A model generated the notes under the pieces. It searched no databases, was not told where the DNA came from, and saw only the letters and a program-made list of their open reading frames with translations. A DNA stretch of 14,636 bases. Source: Bacillota bacterium. Lineage in GTDB: Bacteria > Bacillota > UBA4882 > UBA8346. Below, piece after piece: positions 1 through 6,884 of the stretch. A program made the translations under genes and the position numbers. The stretch is from NCBI GenBank assembly GCA_003501365.1, contig DNPP01000483.1:1-14636 (forward strand). Direction: 5' to 3'. How positions within the stretch are numbered: the first letter of the stretch is position 1; every line of letters begins with the position of its first letter.

Positions 1-2
1 AC

Positions 3-263
3 ATCACCATATTAAAAAGCGCGGCCCATTCCAAGCATGCGGAGCAGCCCAAGGAGGACTTTACCGGCAGCCTATTAAGCAAGCGGGAAGTGGAGATCTT
101 GAAACAGCTGGCGGAAAAACGATCGAATTCGGAAATCGCCGTGGAGCTTTTTGTATCTCTAAGCACTATTAAGCAGCACAATTCAAGGATATTTGACAAA
201 CTGGGCGTAAAAGACCGGCATGAAGCCATTGCCCGAGCCAAGGAACTGGGAATCATCAAATAA
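3..263 (+). CDS. LuxR-family transcriptional regulator, 3' end only
   Basis: This is the last 86 codons of a gene that enters from the left edge; the frame is open from base 3 and ends at TAA 261-263. The C-terminal 60 or so residues form a GerE/LuxR helix-turn-helix: LLSKREVEILKQLAEKRSN, then EIAVELFVSLSTIKQH and a final helix ending RAKELGIIK. The order 'S-x-R-E-x-E-I-L ... E-I-A ... S-x-x-T-I-K-x-H' is the family signature for DNA binding. The missing part is probably the ATPase/TPR body of a MalT-like (LAL) protein, because the next gene on the same strand is a complete one, but that is inference: a response regulator would have the same C-terminus. A terminator follows the gene about 35 bases after the stop. 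Confidence 0.85.
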   Translation: MTILKSAAHSKHAEQPKEDFTGSLLSKREVEILKQLAEKRSNSEIAVELFVSLSTIKQHNSRIFDKLGVKDRHEAIARAKELGIIK

Positions 264-296
264 TCACCGGCAAAACATAATCTAGCGATTTGCGTC

Positions 297-337
297 AAAG
301 CAGCCCCGCCAGGCAGTGTGGCAGGAGTTGCTTTTCT
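297..337 (+). terminator. Intrinsic terminator after the partial LuxR gene
   Basis: The arm AAAGCAGCCCCGCCA (297-311) pairs imperfectly with TGGCAGGAGTTGCTTT (319-334), with a short loop and a T-rich run right after it. It lies 34 bases past the stop and separates the two regulator genes into different transcripts. Confidence 0.6.
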
Positions 338-342
338 GTTTG

Positions 343-400
343 AAAACTGTACTTTTGTCTGTACTCCGGTATCATTCCGGAGGCCGGAAACGGGTGTAAA
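343..400 (+). promoter_or_regulatory. Possible regulatory region of the LAL regulator gene
   Basis: The spacer holds two direct CTGTAC hexamers at 347-352 and 359-364 (12 bases apart), a perfect TTCCGG-AGG-CCGGAA inverted repeat at 375-389, and AAACGGGTGT at 388-397. CTGTAC and AACGGGT also occur in the blocks ahead of the two lipoprotein units downstream, although in the opposite order. No convincing -35/-10 pair was found. A shared operator for autoregulation is speculative. Confidence 0.25.
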
Positions 401-437
401 ATATCTATAAAATGATGGTTTCGTGGTGAACAGCTTG

Positions 438-2960
438 ATGAATCAAACAAAACAAATTAATCCTAAACAGTTATTTTTTTCGAACCGAATGGTTAAAGCG
501 CTGGATGGAATCTTCGAATATTCGCTGACTGTTGTTGAAGCACCGATGGGTTATGGGAAAACAACAGCGGTCCGGGAGTACTTAAACCGGGCCGGAGTTC
601 AGGTGTTGTGGCATTCAATCTATGACGGCGCGACGGCTATTTTCTGGAGCGGTTTATCTAAACTTTTCGCCGAGCTGGATGGAACATGCTTTCTTAACTT
701 TGCTCATTTGAGTTTGCCGGATGATAGCGTATCGCGGCAGGAAGCATTGGAGCTGATCAAGGGAATACCCCTGCCCGGCAAGAGCGTTCTAGTGCTCGAC
801 GATTATCATCTGATCCAAAATCCCGATATTCATGACTTTATCATTTTTTTAGTGAGAAATCGGATCACCAACCTGCATATTGTGCTCATTACTCGAATGG
901 CCTCTTTGGAGCCGCTGGACGAACTCAAGCTTAAAGGGTATGCCCACCATATAACGAAAGAGACATTTGAATTGACCCCTGATGAAATTGTAACTTATTA
1001 CAAACTGTGCGGCATCGTCCTGAAATCCGGCCAAACTGATATGCTTTACGAGTATACCGAAGGATGGATCAGCGCTCTTTATTTACTGATGCTGAATTTC
1101 ATCAAGGAAGGAAGTTTTGAACCAAACGAGCCGATCCTGTCGGACTCGCTGATACCGAATATATACAGCCTGGTTGAGAAGGCAATCTATGCGCCGTTAT
1201 CCGAAGAACAAAAAGAGTTCTTGCTTCAGGCAAGTATTTTTGACAGTTTTTCCTTGGAGCAGGCTGAGTATATCCGGCAAGAACCAGATACCGCCCAACT
1301 TTTGGCCAAAATTCTCGCCAGAAACGCTTTTCTTACCTATGACCCCAAAATTAAAATTTATCATCTCCATAATATACTGATAAATTATCTTCGGGATCAG
1401 TTTGCCAAAACCAATACCCCGTATCAGTATGATCTGTACCGAAAAGCCGGTGAGTGGTATTTACGAACCGGCGCTTATCTGGAGGCCATGGAGTGTTTTT
1501 ATCGCTGCCGGGATTTTGGCCGTTTGCTGGAAGCATTGGAGATCAATAAAGCGGAAAGCGTTGACGGCGAACATAAAGAGATGCTGATGAAGTATTTTGA
1601 CGATTGCTCCCGGGAAATGCTTGCCAATCATCCGGCGGCGTTGGGATTTATCGGCCGGCGCATGTTTTTATTTAATGACCGGGAACAGTATGCCAGGGTC
1701 TGCAGGGAGTTTCAAAACTGCATCGTGACGGGCGAAAAAAGTCTGGACGGGCGTCAAAAAAACAAGTTGCTGGGGGAATATGAGCGGATGATGTCCCAGA
1801 CGACTTTTAATGACATCGCGGAGATGGCCCGTCACCACCGTATAGCCTGTGAACTGTTAAAGGGGATAGACTCCGCTGTGGACCTTACCGAAACTTGGTC
1901 ATTGCATGGCGCGCCGTCGGGTGTTTATTTGTTTTACCGCGAGAGCGGCCAACTGGAACAGGCTGTCGCCGATGGAATGGCGGCCATGTCGTATTATGGA
2001 GATGTAACTGGCGATGCCAAACAGGCGGGAGGATACATTTTAGCAGCGGAACGTCATTTTCAAATGGGTGAGTTCGAGAATGCCGAAATAATCATTCATC
2101 AAGTCTTTCATGCGGGGAATCCGCAATATCACCCGGGAATGATGGTGCGCGGCTTGTTTTTACAAGCATGGCTGGCATTCATCAAGGGGGATTTTGCGAC
2201 GGTATTGTCCATACTCGGACGATTGCAGAAAAACATCCGCGCCCGGAAATCCTATTCTTTTATGCATACCCTGGATCTATGCGAGGCGTATTTTTACGCG
2301 CTACTGGGACGAAAGGATGAAATCCCGGCTTGGATCAGCGCAGGCGAGTTCAAACGGACCCGGCTCTTTTTCCCCTTGATGGGATTTGTCAATCTTGTTT
2401 ACGGCAGAGTCTTGTTGATTCATGGCGAATACGCAAAGCTGATTGGCAATGCGGACCATTTTAACAAAGTCGCTTCGTTTTATCCCAATATGTTGGCTCT
2501 GATTCATACCCAAATCCAGCTGGCGGCGGCTTACTGGCAGGTAAACCGCAAGGATGAGGCGCTCTCCCTTTTGCAGCAGGCACTGGATCTCGCCATGCCG
2601 GACCGGGTGGTGATGCCGTTTGTAGAGAACTGCGATTATATCCAAACCATTTTGGAAGAAATTTATAAGAACGGTTTGTATCGGGAGGATATCCCCAAAA
2701 TATTGGCGATTAACGGAACCTGGCGGAGGGCGAATCAGCAAATTCTCGAAGAATATTTTCCCCCTGAAAAACCGAAGTTGACCGGGAGGGAATTGGAGAT
2801 CGCCCGCTTGGCGGCGGCGGGGCTTACGAACAAGGAAATCGGGGAACAGTTATTCATTTCCGAAAACACGGTAAAAGCCGCGCTAAAGGGTATCTATAGC
2901 AAGTTTTCCATCAATAACCGAACGCTTTTGGGACGCTGTTTGGACAACCTCCACTCCTAA
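438..2960 (+). CDS. MalT/LAL-type ATP-dependent LuxR-family regulator
   Basis: This is a large signal-responsive transcription activator of the STAND/LAL class: an N-terminal NTPase, a long helical TPR-like sensor and a C-terminal LuxR helix-turn-helix. Counted from the GTG at 423, the P-loop is APMGYGKTT at residues 40-48 and Walker B is VLVLDDYH at 122-129. The stretch from about 330 to 780 is helix-rich with TPR-like pairs. Residues 786-845 are the DNA-binding domain (LTGRELEIARLAAAGLTNKE, then ISENTVKAALKGIYSKF). GTG at 423 and 426 and ATG at 438 are all possible starts; ATG is preferred because GGTGA lies 8 bases ahead of it, giving 840 aa. In this family, binding of ATP and an inducer drives oligomerisation on DNA. 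The inducer is unknown. Its neighbours are another LuxR-type gene upstream and two lipoprotein genes downstream, which are candidate targets. Confidence 0.9.
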   Translation: MNQTKQINPKQLFFSNRMVKALDGIFEYSLTVVEAPMGYGKTTAVREYLNRAGVQVLWHSIYDGATAIFWSGLSKLFAELDGTCFLNFAHLSLPDDSVSRQEALELIKGIPLPGKSVLVLDDYHLIQNPDIHDFIIFLVRNRITNLHIVLITRMASLEPLDELKLKGYAHHITKETFELTPDEIVTYYKLCGIVLKSGQTDMLYEYTEGWISALYLLMLNFIKEGSFEPNEPILSDSLIPNIYSLVEKAIYAPLSEEQKEFLLQASIFDSFSLEQAEYIRQEPDTAQLLAKILARNAFLTYDPKIKIYHLHNILINYLRDQFAKTNTPYQYDLYRKAGEWYLRTGAYLEAMECFYRCRDFGRLLEALEINKAESVDGEHKEMLMKYFDDCSREMLANHPAALGFIGRRMFLFNDREQYARVCREFQNCIVTGEKSLDGRQKNKLLGEYERMMSQTTFNDIAEMARHHRIACELLKGIDSAVDLTETWSLHGAPSGVYLFYRESGQLEQAVADGMAAMSYYGDVTGDAKQAGGYILAAERHFQMGEFENAEIIIHQVFHAGNPQYHPGMMVRGLFLQAWLAFIKGDFATVLSILGRLQKNIRARKSYSFMHTLDLCEAYFYALLGRKDEIPAWISAGEFKRTRLFFPLMGFVNLVYGRVLLIHGEYAKLIGNADHFNKVASFYPNMLALIHTQIQLAAAYWQVNRKDEALSLLQQALDLAMPDRVVMPFVENCDYIQTILEEIYKNGLYREDIPKILAINGTWRRANQQILEEYFPPEKPKLTGRELEIARLAAAGLTNKEIGEQLFISENTVKAALKGIYSKFSINNRTLLGRCLDNLHS

Positions 2961-2972
2961 AAACCGCCTGCC

Positions 2973-3036
2973 AAACCACACGAACGGGTAGTATTTTTCC
3001 AAAAATTTACTGTACAATTCTTACAATATATTTTTT
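2973..3036 (+). promoter_or_regulatory. Shared upstream block, copy 1 (before lipoprotein 1)
   Basis: Bases 2973-3025 match 4060-4114 closely: a common AAACCAC(A/C)CGAACGGGTAGT, then T-rich sequence, CCAAAAAT and ACTGTACAATT. The dyad around TGTACAATTCTTACA (3011-3025) is imperfect here, 11 of 15 positions in the longer arms, but perfect in copy 2. It could be a promoter with an operator; TACAAT at 3013 or 3022 are possible -10 boxes, but no good -35 is seen. It starts 12 bases after the regulator's stop codon. Confidence 0.5.
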
Positions 3037-3053
3037 AGAGGGAGGTTTTATCA

Positions 3054-3986
3054 TTGAAAAAACATTGTTATTTGGGGATGATGATGGTTTTAATCCTCGT
3101 ATTTGCCGGTATGTTGACTGGTTGCGGCGGATCCAGCAGATCGGGCGGTCCGGTCCCAACGGTTTACGCGGCAACAGCGAACGGATTGGCTATCTCCAGA
3201 GACGGCGGGATGACTTTTACCATAGTCGGCGGCTTGAAGGACAAGGTGATCATGGGTCTTTGTGCCTGCGGTTCCACCATTTATGCGGCGACACAGTCCG
3301 ACGGGTTGGCGGTTTCCACCGATGGCGGGAGTAATTTTACCTATTATAACACCAGTAATAGTGATTTGGTGAGCAATGCCACCCGAGGCGTGTATGTATC
3401 CGGTTCCACTCTTTACGTGGCTACTGCCGGCGGGTTATCGATCTCACCCACCGGCAGCCTATCGTTTAGTAATTGCTTAGCGGGTACTTCGTTAAACGGC
3501 GTTTATGTTTCAGGCTCCAAAATTTATGCAGCGACCGATGGCGGGCTAGAGATTTCCCCCACGGGCTCGCTATCATTTACCAATTTCTTATCGGACGCTT
3601 CAGTAAAAGGCGTTTATGTTTCAGGTTCCAAAATTTATGAAGCCACCAATAAAGGGCTAGCGATTTCCCCCATGGACTCGGTAGCATTTGACTACTCTTC
3701 ATTGGATGCTGTGCCAAGAGGCGTTTATGTTTATAATTTTACAATATATGCCGGGACCGGTAATGGGTTACAAATCTCCACGAATGGCGGAGCATCATTT
3801 GATACGATTAAAACGAAATGGGGGAGCGATGGAATATTATGTGTTTTCGGTTCCGGTTCCTCCGTTTGCGCGGGATTTTGCGGTACGGACGGTTTTGGAG
3901 TGGCGGTTTCCACTGATGGCGGGACGACCTTTAAAACTTATAATTTTGGCAGTGACGACGTGGTGTATTCAGTTTTTGTTCAATAA
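3054..3986 (+). CDS. Secreted lipoprotein with Asp-box beta-propeller repeats
   Basis: 310 residues with TTG start at 3054, set by GGGAGG at 3040-3045. Residues 1-24 are a lipoprotein signal (MKKHCYLGMMMVL, lipobox LTGC, lipidated Cys24), so the mature protein should sit on the outer face of the membrane. The rest is about seven blades of roughly 37-45 residues, each with 'G-V-Y-V/IYAAT..GLxIS' strands and an Asp-box-like turn. The turn is canonical in SRDGGMTF, STDGGSNF and STDGGTTF, and degenerate in SPTGSLSF and SPMDSVAF. Seven blades would close one sialidase/YCF48-like propeller; these usually bind ligands or proteins rather than act as enzymes, and no catalytic residues are recognisable. 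It is probably co-regulated with the second lipoprotein through the shared 5' cassette. The specific ligand is unknown. Confidence 0.88.
   Translation: MKKHCYLGMMMVLILVFAGMLTGCGGSSRSGGPVPTVYAATANGLAISRDGGMTFTIVGGLKDKVIMGLCACGSTIYAATQSDGLAVSTDGGSNFTYYNTSNSDLVSNATRGVYVSGSTLYVATAGGLSISPTGSLSFSNCLAGTSLNGVYVSGSKIYAATDGGLEISPTGSLSFTNFLSDASVKGVYVSGSKIYEATNKGLAISPMDSVAFDYSSLDAVPRGVYVYNFTIYAGTGNGLQISTNGGASFDTIKTKWGSDGILCVFGSGSSVCAGFCGTDGFGVAVSTDGGTTFKTYNFGSDDVVYSVFVQ
3387..3830 (+). repeat. 111-bp in-frame tandem repeat inside lipoprotein 1
   Basis: Four units start with GGCGT(G/T)TATGT at 3387, 3498, 3609 and 3720, exactly 111 bases (37 codons) apart. The middle two are the most alike (GGCGTTTATGTTTCAGG, then TCCAAAATTTATG). 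They encode blades of the propeller and suggest fairly recent blade duplication. Confidence 0.75.
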
Positions 3987-4059
3987 CCGGTTATGGCCGC
4001 ACCCGGATCAGCGACGTTGTAAGTGTTACTGGTAATACGATTCCTATTTCAAGATTTCA

Positions 4060-4122
4060 AAACCACCCGAACGGGTAGTGTTCTTTTCCAAAAATCCACT
4101 GTACAATTTGTACAGTGGATTT
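4060..4122 (+). promoter_or_regulatory. Shared upstream block, copy 2, with perfect 31-bp palindrome
   Basis: The block repeats the one at 2973-3025 and ends in a perfect palindrome at 4092-4122: left arm AAATCCACTGTACAA (4092-4106), one central T (4107), right arm TTGTACAGTGGATTT (4108-4122). The core ACTGTACAATTTGTACAGT resembles the 20-bp dyads bound by LuxR-type HTH dimers in general layout. No T-run follows, so it is not a standard terminator. It lies about 75 bases after lipoprotein 1 and 24 bases before the DUF2442 start. Operator function is inference. Confidence 0.55.
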
Positions 4123-4145
4123 CACGTTGTCCGGGGTGAGCGGCT

Positions 4146-4376
4146 TTGAGTCATATTCAGCGTATTTGCGTCAAAGAAAATTATCGGTTGGAAGTGTTTT
4201 TGGATAATGGCAGCAGCTTTATTATCAATTTATCAAACCGGCTAAAGACGATCCGCTTTAGCCCGCTGGCAAATCCCGATTTTTTTAAGAGTGCGGTTCA
4301 CGAAGGCGACTTTGTCCGCTGGGGCGGTCAGGTCGAGATTTCCCTCGGCGAACTTTTGGAGTGGGCCGGAAAGTAA
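4146..4376 (+). CDS. DUF2442 family small protein
   Basis: 76 residues with TTG start and GGGGTG 7 bases ahead (4133-4138). It fits the DUF2442 pattern: a first strand pair YRLEVFLDNGSSFIINLSNR, then FSPLANPDFFKSA and a last part FVRWGGQVEISLGELLEWA. The family often accompanies DUF4160 proteins in toxin-antitoxin-like pairs, but no DUF4160 gene is present here. It follows the palindromic block and ends 31 bases before the next lipoprotein start, so the two probably share a transcript. Its role is not known. An ORF of the lipoprotein frame that begins inside this gene (4291) is not the true start. Confidence 0.75.
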   Translation: MSHIQRICVKENYRLEVFLDNGSSFIINLSNRLKTIRFSPLANPDFFKSAVHEGDFVRWGGQVEISLGELLEWAGK

Positions 4377-4407
4377 AAAACTGGCACAAATTAAGGAGGT
4401 TTTATCA

Positions 4408-5334
4408 TTGAAAAAACATTTATTTCTAGGGATGATGATGACGGCAGCCATCGCACTGGCCGTTACGCTGGCCGGATGCGGCGGGGGAGAGCCCAACGGC
4501 CCTAGTACCAACCCATTTAAAATCGTGTTCGCTTCCAACCGGGACGGTGGAATGAATATTTACTCCATGAATCTCAACGGGTCCAGCCGAACACCGCTGA
4601 CGACGGACTCGACCGACTCTAACGGGACTACTAACAGCTGCCCGGAGCTTTCTCCGAATTACACCAAAGTGCTTTATATCAAAAACACTTCAATTAACAT
4701 CGAGGTCCGTGTGGTGAACATTGGCGGTTCAAACGATATTTGTGTAACATCAGTATCCGACTCAGCGTATAATTATATAGCAACCTGGACTCCGGCGGGT
4801 CAAATTCTTCTTTGGGTATACGATGGAACAACTGTCTCTCTTAAAACCTTTGATCCGACCGCCAATGCAATCGGGAATACATGGTCAACATCAGGGATAA
4901 CTTCTTTATCTCAAACGAATATCTATGCTATCTGGATGTCGTCGAAAGACAATACAATCTTAGTTAGTTCCGCTTCCGGAATTTATGAGCTTAATGTTAC
5001 CGGCACTACGGTTTCCAAACAAAATCAAATAACTATTGCTGACGTAAACAGTCCGGGTCTCGCATCATGGTCGCCCGATGGCAATATGATTATTTTTACA
5101 GACTCTGATGGTACTATTTATTCAGCCGCTGCTGACGGCAGCAAAGTTACCACTCTTGCTTCAGGTTATCATGGTGCGTATCCCTTCTATACGCCCGACA
5201 AGACTAAAATTATTTTTGCGGGATATGATTCACACGGTAGCAGCACCAGTTATCAGATTTTTTCGATGAGCGCTGGCGGCACCAATATTAACAACTTGAC
5301 CAACGATGGTTCTAATAACGTGTTTGGGGACTGA
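4408..5334 (+). CDS. Secreted lipoprotein with TolB/PD40-like beta-propeller
   Basis: 308 residues. TTG at 4408 is chosen because AAGGAGG (4393-4399) lies just ahead and the protein then begins with a proper lipoprotein signal: MKKHLFLGMMMTAAIALAV, lipobox LAGC, Cys24. The longer frame from ATG 4291 would bury this signal and overlap the DUF2442 gene. The mature part has WD40-like PD40 repeats: FASNRDGGMNIYSMNLNGS, PELSPNYTKVLYI, SWSPDGNMIIFTDSDGTIYS and FYTPDKTKIIFAGYD. Such repeats occur in TolB and in surface sensors. The first 45 bases of the gene with its ribosome site closely match lipoprotein 1, but the mature domains belong to different propeller families. A strong terminator follows at 5433. 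Ligand and function are unknown. Confidence 0.88.
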   Translation: MKKHLFLGMMMTAAIALAVTLAGCGGGEPNGPSTNPFKIVFASNRDGGMNIYSMNLNGSSRTPLTTDSTDSNGTTNSCPELSPNYTKVLYIKNTSINIEVRVVNIGGSNDICVTSVSDSAYNYIATWTPAGQILLWVYDGTTVSLKTFDPTANAIGNTWSTSGITSLSQTNIYAIWMSSKDNTILVSSASGIYELNVTGTTVSKQNQITIADVNSPGLASWSPDGNMIIFTDSDGTIYSAAADGSKVTTLASGYHGAYPFYTPDKTKIIFAGYDSHGSSTSYQIFSMSAGGTNINNLTNDGSNNVFGD

Positions 5335-5432
5335 TAAACGGCGGACCCTATAAGTAAATTGGGACGGGGTTAAGCTCATGGATTTCCGTCAAGGTATTCA
5401 TAAAAAGATTGGGTAAGGTTGATTTCCTTTTG

Positions 5433-5475
5433 TCCGGGATGGGTCTCAGGGAAGGCCCTATCCCGGGTTTTATCT
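5433..5475 (+). terminator. Intrinsic terminator after lipoprotein 2
   Basis: The arms CCGGGATGGG and CCCTATCCCGG pair around a short A/G-rich loop and are followed by GTTTTATCTT. It ends the DUF2442-lipoprotein transcript about 100 bases after the stop. Confidence 0.75.
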
Positions 5476-5513
5476 TAAAAACTATCCTCCTGCTTTGATA
5501 GCGTTTCCAATCA

Positions 5514-5560
5514 ACGAACGGCCTGATATTCTAAAGATATGAAAGGCGGTTCGTTTTTTG
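5514..5560 (+). terminator. Second intrinsic terminator
   Basis: CGAACGGCC (5515-5523) pairs with GGCGGTTCG (one G-G mismatch) across a loop rich in A and T, followed directly by TTTTTTG. It is likely a back-up terminator for the lipoprotein unit, or the end of a lost gene, as no gene lies between it and the terminator 40 bases upstream. Confidence 0.65.
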
Positions 5561-5589
5561 ATCGATCGACTTATATGATTGGTAAATAA

Positions 5590-5745
5590 GCGGCGCACAT
5601 TCTCTGGCTGTGCAATGGTTTAAATTATGAGCCCGATCCGGTCAATTTTTCCACTCCAGCGCAGAAAATTGTCATTTCCTTGCCGGAACCTGGTTTTGAA
5701 CTCTGCATATCGGTTAAAGCCAATTTGTTTAAAAATGATACGTAA
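5590..5745 (+). pseudogene. Possible gene remnant, unknown family
   Basis: An open frame without a start codon runs from a TAA just upstream to TAA 5743-5745. It reads LNYEPDPVNFSTPAQ, then KIVISLPEPGFELCISVKAN and ends LFKNDT. The composition is like a real protein with alternating beta strands. No family is recognised. It could be chance; confidence is low. Confidence 0.18.
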
Positions 5746-6001
5746 GGCTCAATTGGGCCGGACAGTAATATCCCGATGTCTGATTGGCGATTCCCAGGCG
5801 GTACTGGCGGTCGGACAGCAGCGGCGGCCGTTTTTTGGCGATTCCGCCTTTGACGACGATCTCTTTCTGGTCATCCCCATCCCACCAGATGGGTCTGAGA
5901 GAGAGGTCGCCCTTTTCCATCAATTGGATTAAATGCCCGTCCGCACTATAGGGATGAGCCGCAAGTATCGCTCCATCGCGGGTTTTTTTTATTCTCTGCG
6001 T
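5729..6001 (-). pseudogene. Possible C-terminal gene remnant, unknown family
   Basis: On the minus strand a frame is open from 6001 to TAA 5729-5731. It gives HPYSADGHLIQLMEKGDLSL, then RPIWWDGDDQKEIVVKGGIA, RPPLLSDRQYRLGIANQTSG and a last strand LSLTYHF. ATG at 5923 would give 64 residues but has no clear ribosome site, and the plausible sequence begins upstream of it. It reads like the beta-rich C-terminus of a larger protein whose 5' part is missing, replaced by the mntA-hepT region. The family is not recognised. Confidence 0.25.
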
Positions 6002-6027
6002 TTAGGCAGAGAATTCAATTGGTAATC

Positions 6028-6444
6028 CTATCCGATATAATGGAGAATCGCTTCTATGAAAAGATCGAAATCGCCCAAGTTTTCCTGAAGGATTTGGTAG
6101 ACTTCTTCATCCTTGATTTCAAAATAAAGATGCACAGCTTTATTTCTAAATTTAACCATGGCGATAAAAGTATTTTGATATTCAGAAGGCAGGATGCCGT
6201 TTTTGGTTAAAATTTTAATGGAATCGCTGCTTGTGGCGGGAATTTCCAAATTTTGGCGGGAAATAATATGATTGCAGATATCAATCATGGCTTCCACAGC
6301 GACGATTAAATTATATTTCGCCGAATCAAAGTTAGCGAATTTGGTCAAGAATTCTTCGGGTTCGAGTTTTTTCAACTCCTGTAACCGGGCCAAACTCACT
6401 TTTAAGGAATGGACTTTTGCCTGTATTTTTTGTTTATCAACCAT
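6028..6444 (-). CDS. hepT: HepT-like HEPN-domain toxin (type VII toxin-antitoxin)
   Basis: 138 residues, mostly helical, matching the HepT/DUF86 HEPN family. The catalytic RX4HXY motif is intact as R100-NKAV-H105-L-Y107 within KFRNKAVHLYFEI. In HepT proteins R and H form the RNase site, and the Tyr is the residue AMPylated by the partner MntA to neutralise the toxin. The family segment EAMIDICNHIISRQN is also typical. The ATG at 6444 overlaps the end of mntA by 8 bases, so translation is coupled and antitoxin comes first, the usual order. Known HepT toxins cleave tRNA or mRNA. Intact motifs suggest a working toxin; its target here is not visible from sequence. Confidence 0.9.
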   Translation of the reverse strand: MVDKQKIQAKVHSLKVSLARLQELKKLEPEEFLTKFANFDSAKYNLIVAVEAMIDICNHIISRQNLEIPATSSDSIKILTKNGILPSEYQNTFIAMVKFRNKAVHLYFEIKDEEVYQILQENLGDFDLFIEAILHYIG

Positions 6445-6865
6445 CCAAGTATTCCTCCATTAGCCCAAGCCGGCAATCATCTTGAAATTTTCTGTATATG
6501 AACTCGTAATCATGATATTCTTCCAATACATTTTCAATAAAGTCTTGGGTTTTTTCAGGCGTTTTTTCGTAAATTCTGGAGCCGGAATAAATCGCCCGGT
6601 GCTGAATGTAAACCGGGGCTTTATTTAAATTGATAACATCAACATCATCCCTGCCAAGAACCGAAGATACTTCCGCAGCGAAGCGCAACTCATCCAATAA
6701 AGAAAGGTTGGAATCAAATAAAACAGCGAGATCGATATCGCTCAAAGGGCTTTGCTCGCTGGTGCCGAAAGAACCGAAAATATAAACTGTCATAACCTGT
6801 CTTTGCTGGTGGAAAAAAGTCTGAAGGTGTCCGATTTTTTCTTTGATTTGGGATAAGTCACGCAT
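6437..6865 (-). CDS. mntA: MntA-like minimal nucleotidyltransferase antitoxin
   Basis: 142 residues of the MNT nucleotidyltransferase family. The signature GSX10DXD is clear: GSFG at 31-34, then D43 and D45 (SPLSDIDLAVLFD). A third carboxylate is probably D76 in DVDVINL. The family transfers AMP from ATP to the tyrosine of HepT, silencing the toxin. The start is ATG 6863-6865 with GGGGTGA 6 bases ahead (minus strand). It is the first gene of a two-gene operon with hepT and has its own promoter at 6885-6913. All catalytic residues are present, so the antitoxin is likely active. Confidence 0.9.
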   Translation of the reverse strand: MRDLSQIKEKIGHLQTFFHQQRQVMTVYIFGSFGTSEQSPLSDIDLAVLFDSNLSLLDELRFAAEVSSVLGRDDVDVINLNKAPVYIQHRAIYSGSRIYEKTPEKTQDFIENVLEEYHDYEFIYRKFQDDCRLGLMEEYLDG

Positions 6866-6884
6866 TTTTTATCACCCCAGAGTT

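Larger units (their letters stand above)
5561..6027. other. Gene-poor stretch with possible gene remnants
   Basis: No complete gene with a start and ribosome site is seen here. Two open stretches with protein-like composition (see 5590-5745 on + and 5729-6001 on -) may be decayed gene pieces. A perfect 9-bp hairpin lies at 5991-6014 (ATTCTCTGC / GCAGAGAAT, 6-base loop), just past the hepT stop. The run next to it is A-rich when read from hepT, so it does not look like a terminator. Confidence 0.4.

Noticed and set aside
2301..2741. 146-codon ORF on the minus strand
   Set aside because: It is a shadow inside the LAL regulator gene, with no ribosome site and no recognisable domain.
3688..4035. 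115-codon ORF on the plus strand
   Set aside because: It overlaps the propeller gene in another frame, with no start signal.
4092..4122. Perfect palindrome as a terminator of lipoprotein 1
   Set aside because: No T-run follows, and the related copy before lipoprotein 1 does not form a stable hairpin; an operator fits better.
4291..4407. N-terminal extension of lipoprotein 2 from ATG 4291
   Set aside because: It overlaps the DUF2442 gene in another frame, would bury the lipoprotein signal, and the strong ribosome site points to TTG 4408.
5627..5932. 101-codon ORF on the plus strand
   Set aside because: It is arginine-rich without a ribosome site, and the other frames of this stretch look more protein-like.
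5991..6014. Perfect 9-bp hairpin as a terminator of hepT
   Set aside because: Read in the direction of hepT the hairpin is followed by A residues rather than T residues; in the other direction the T-run precedes it.
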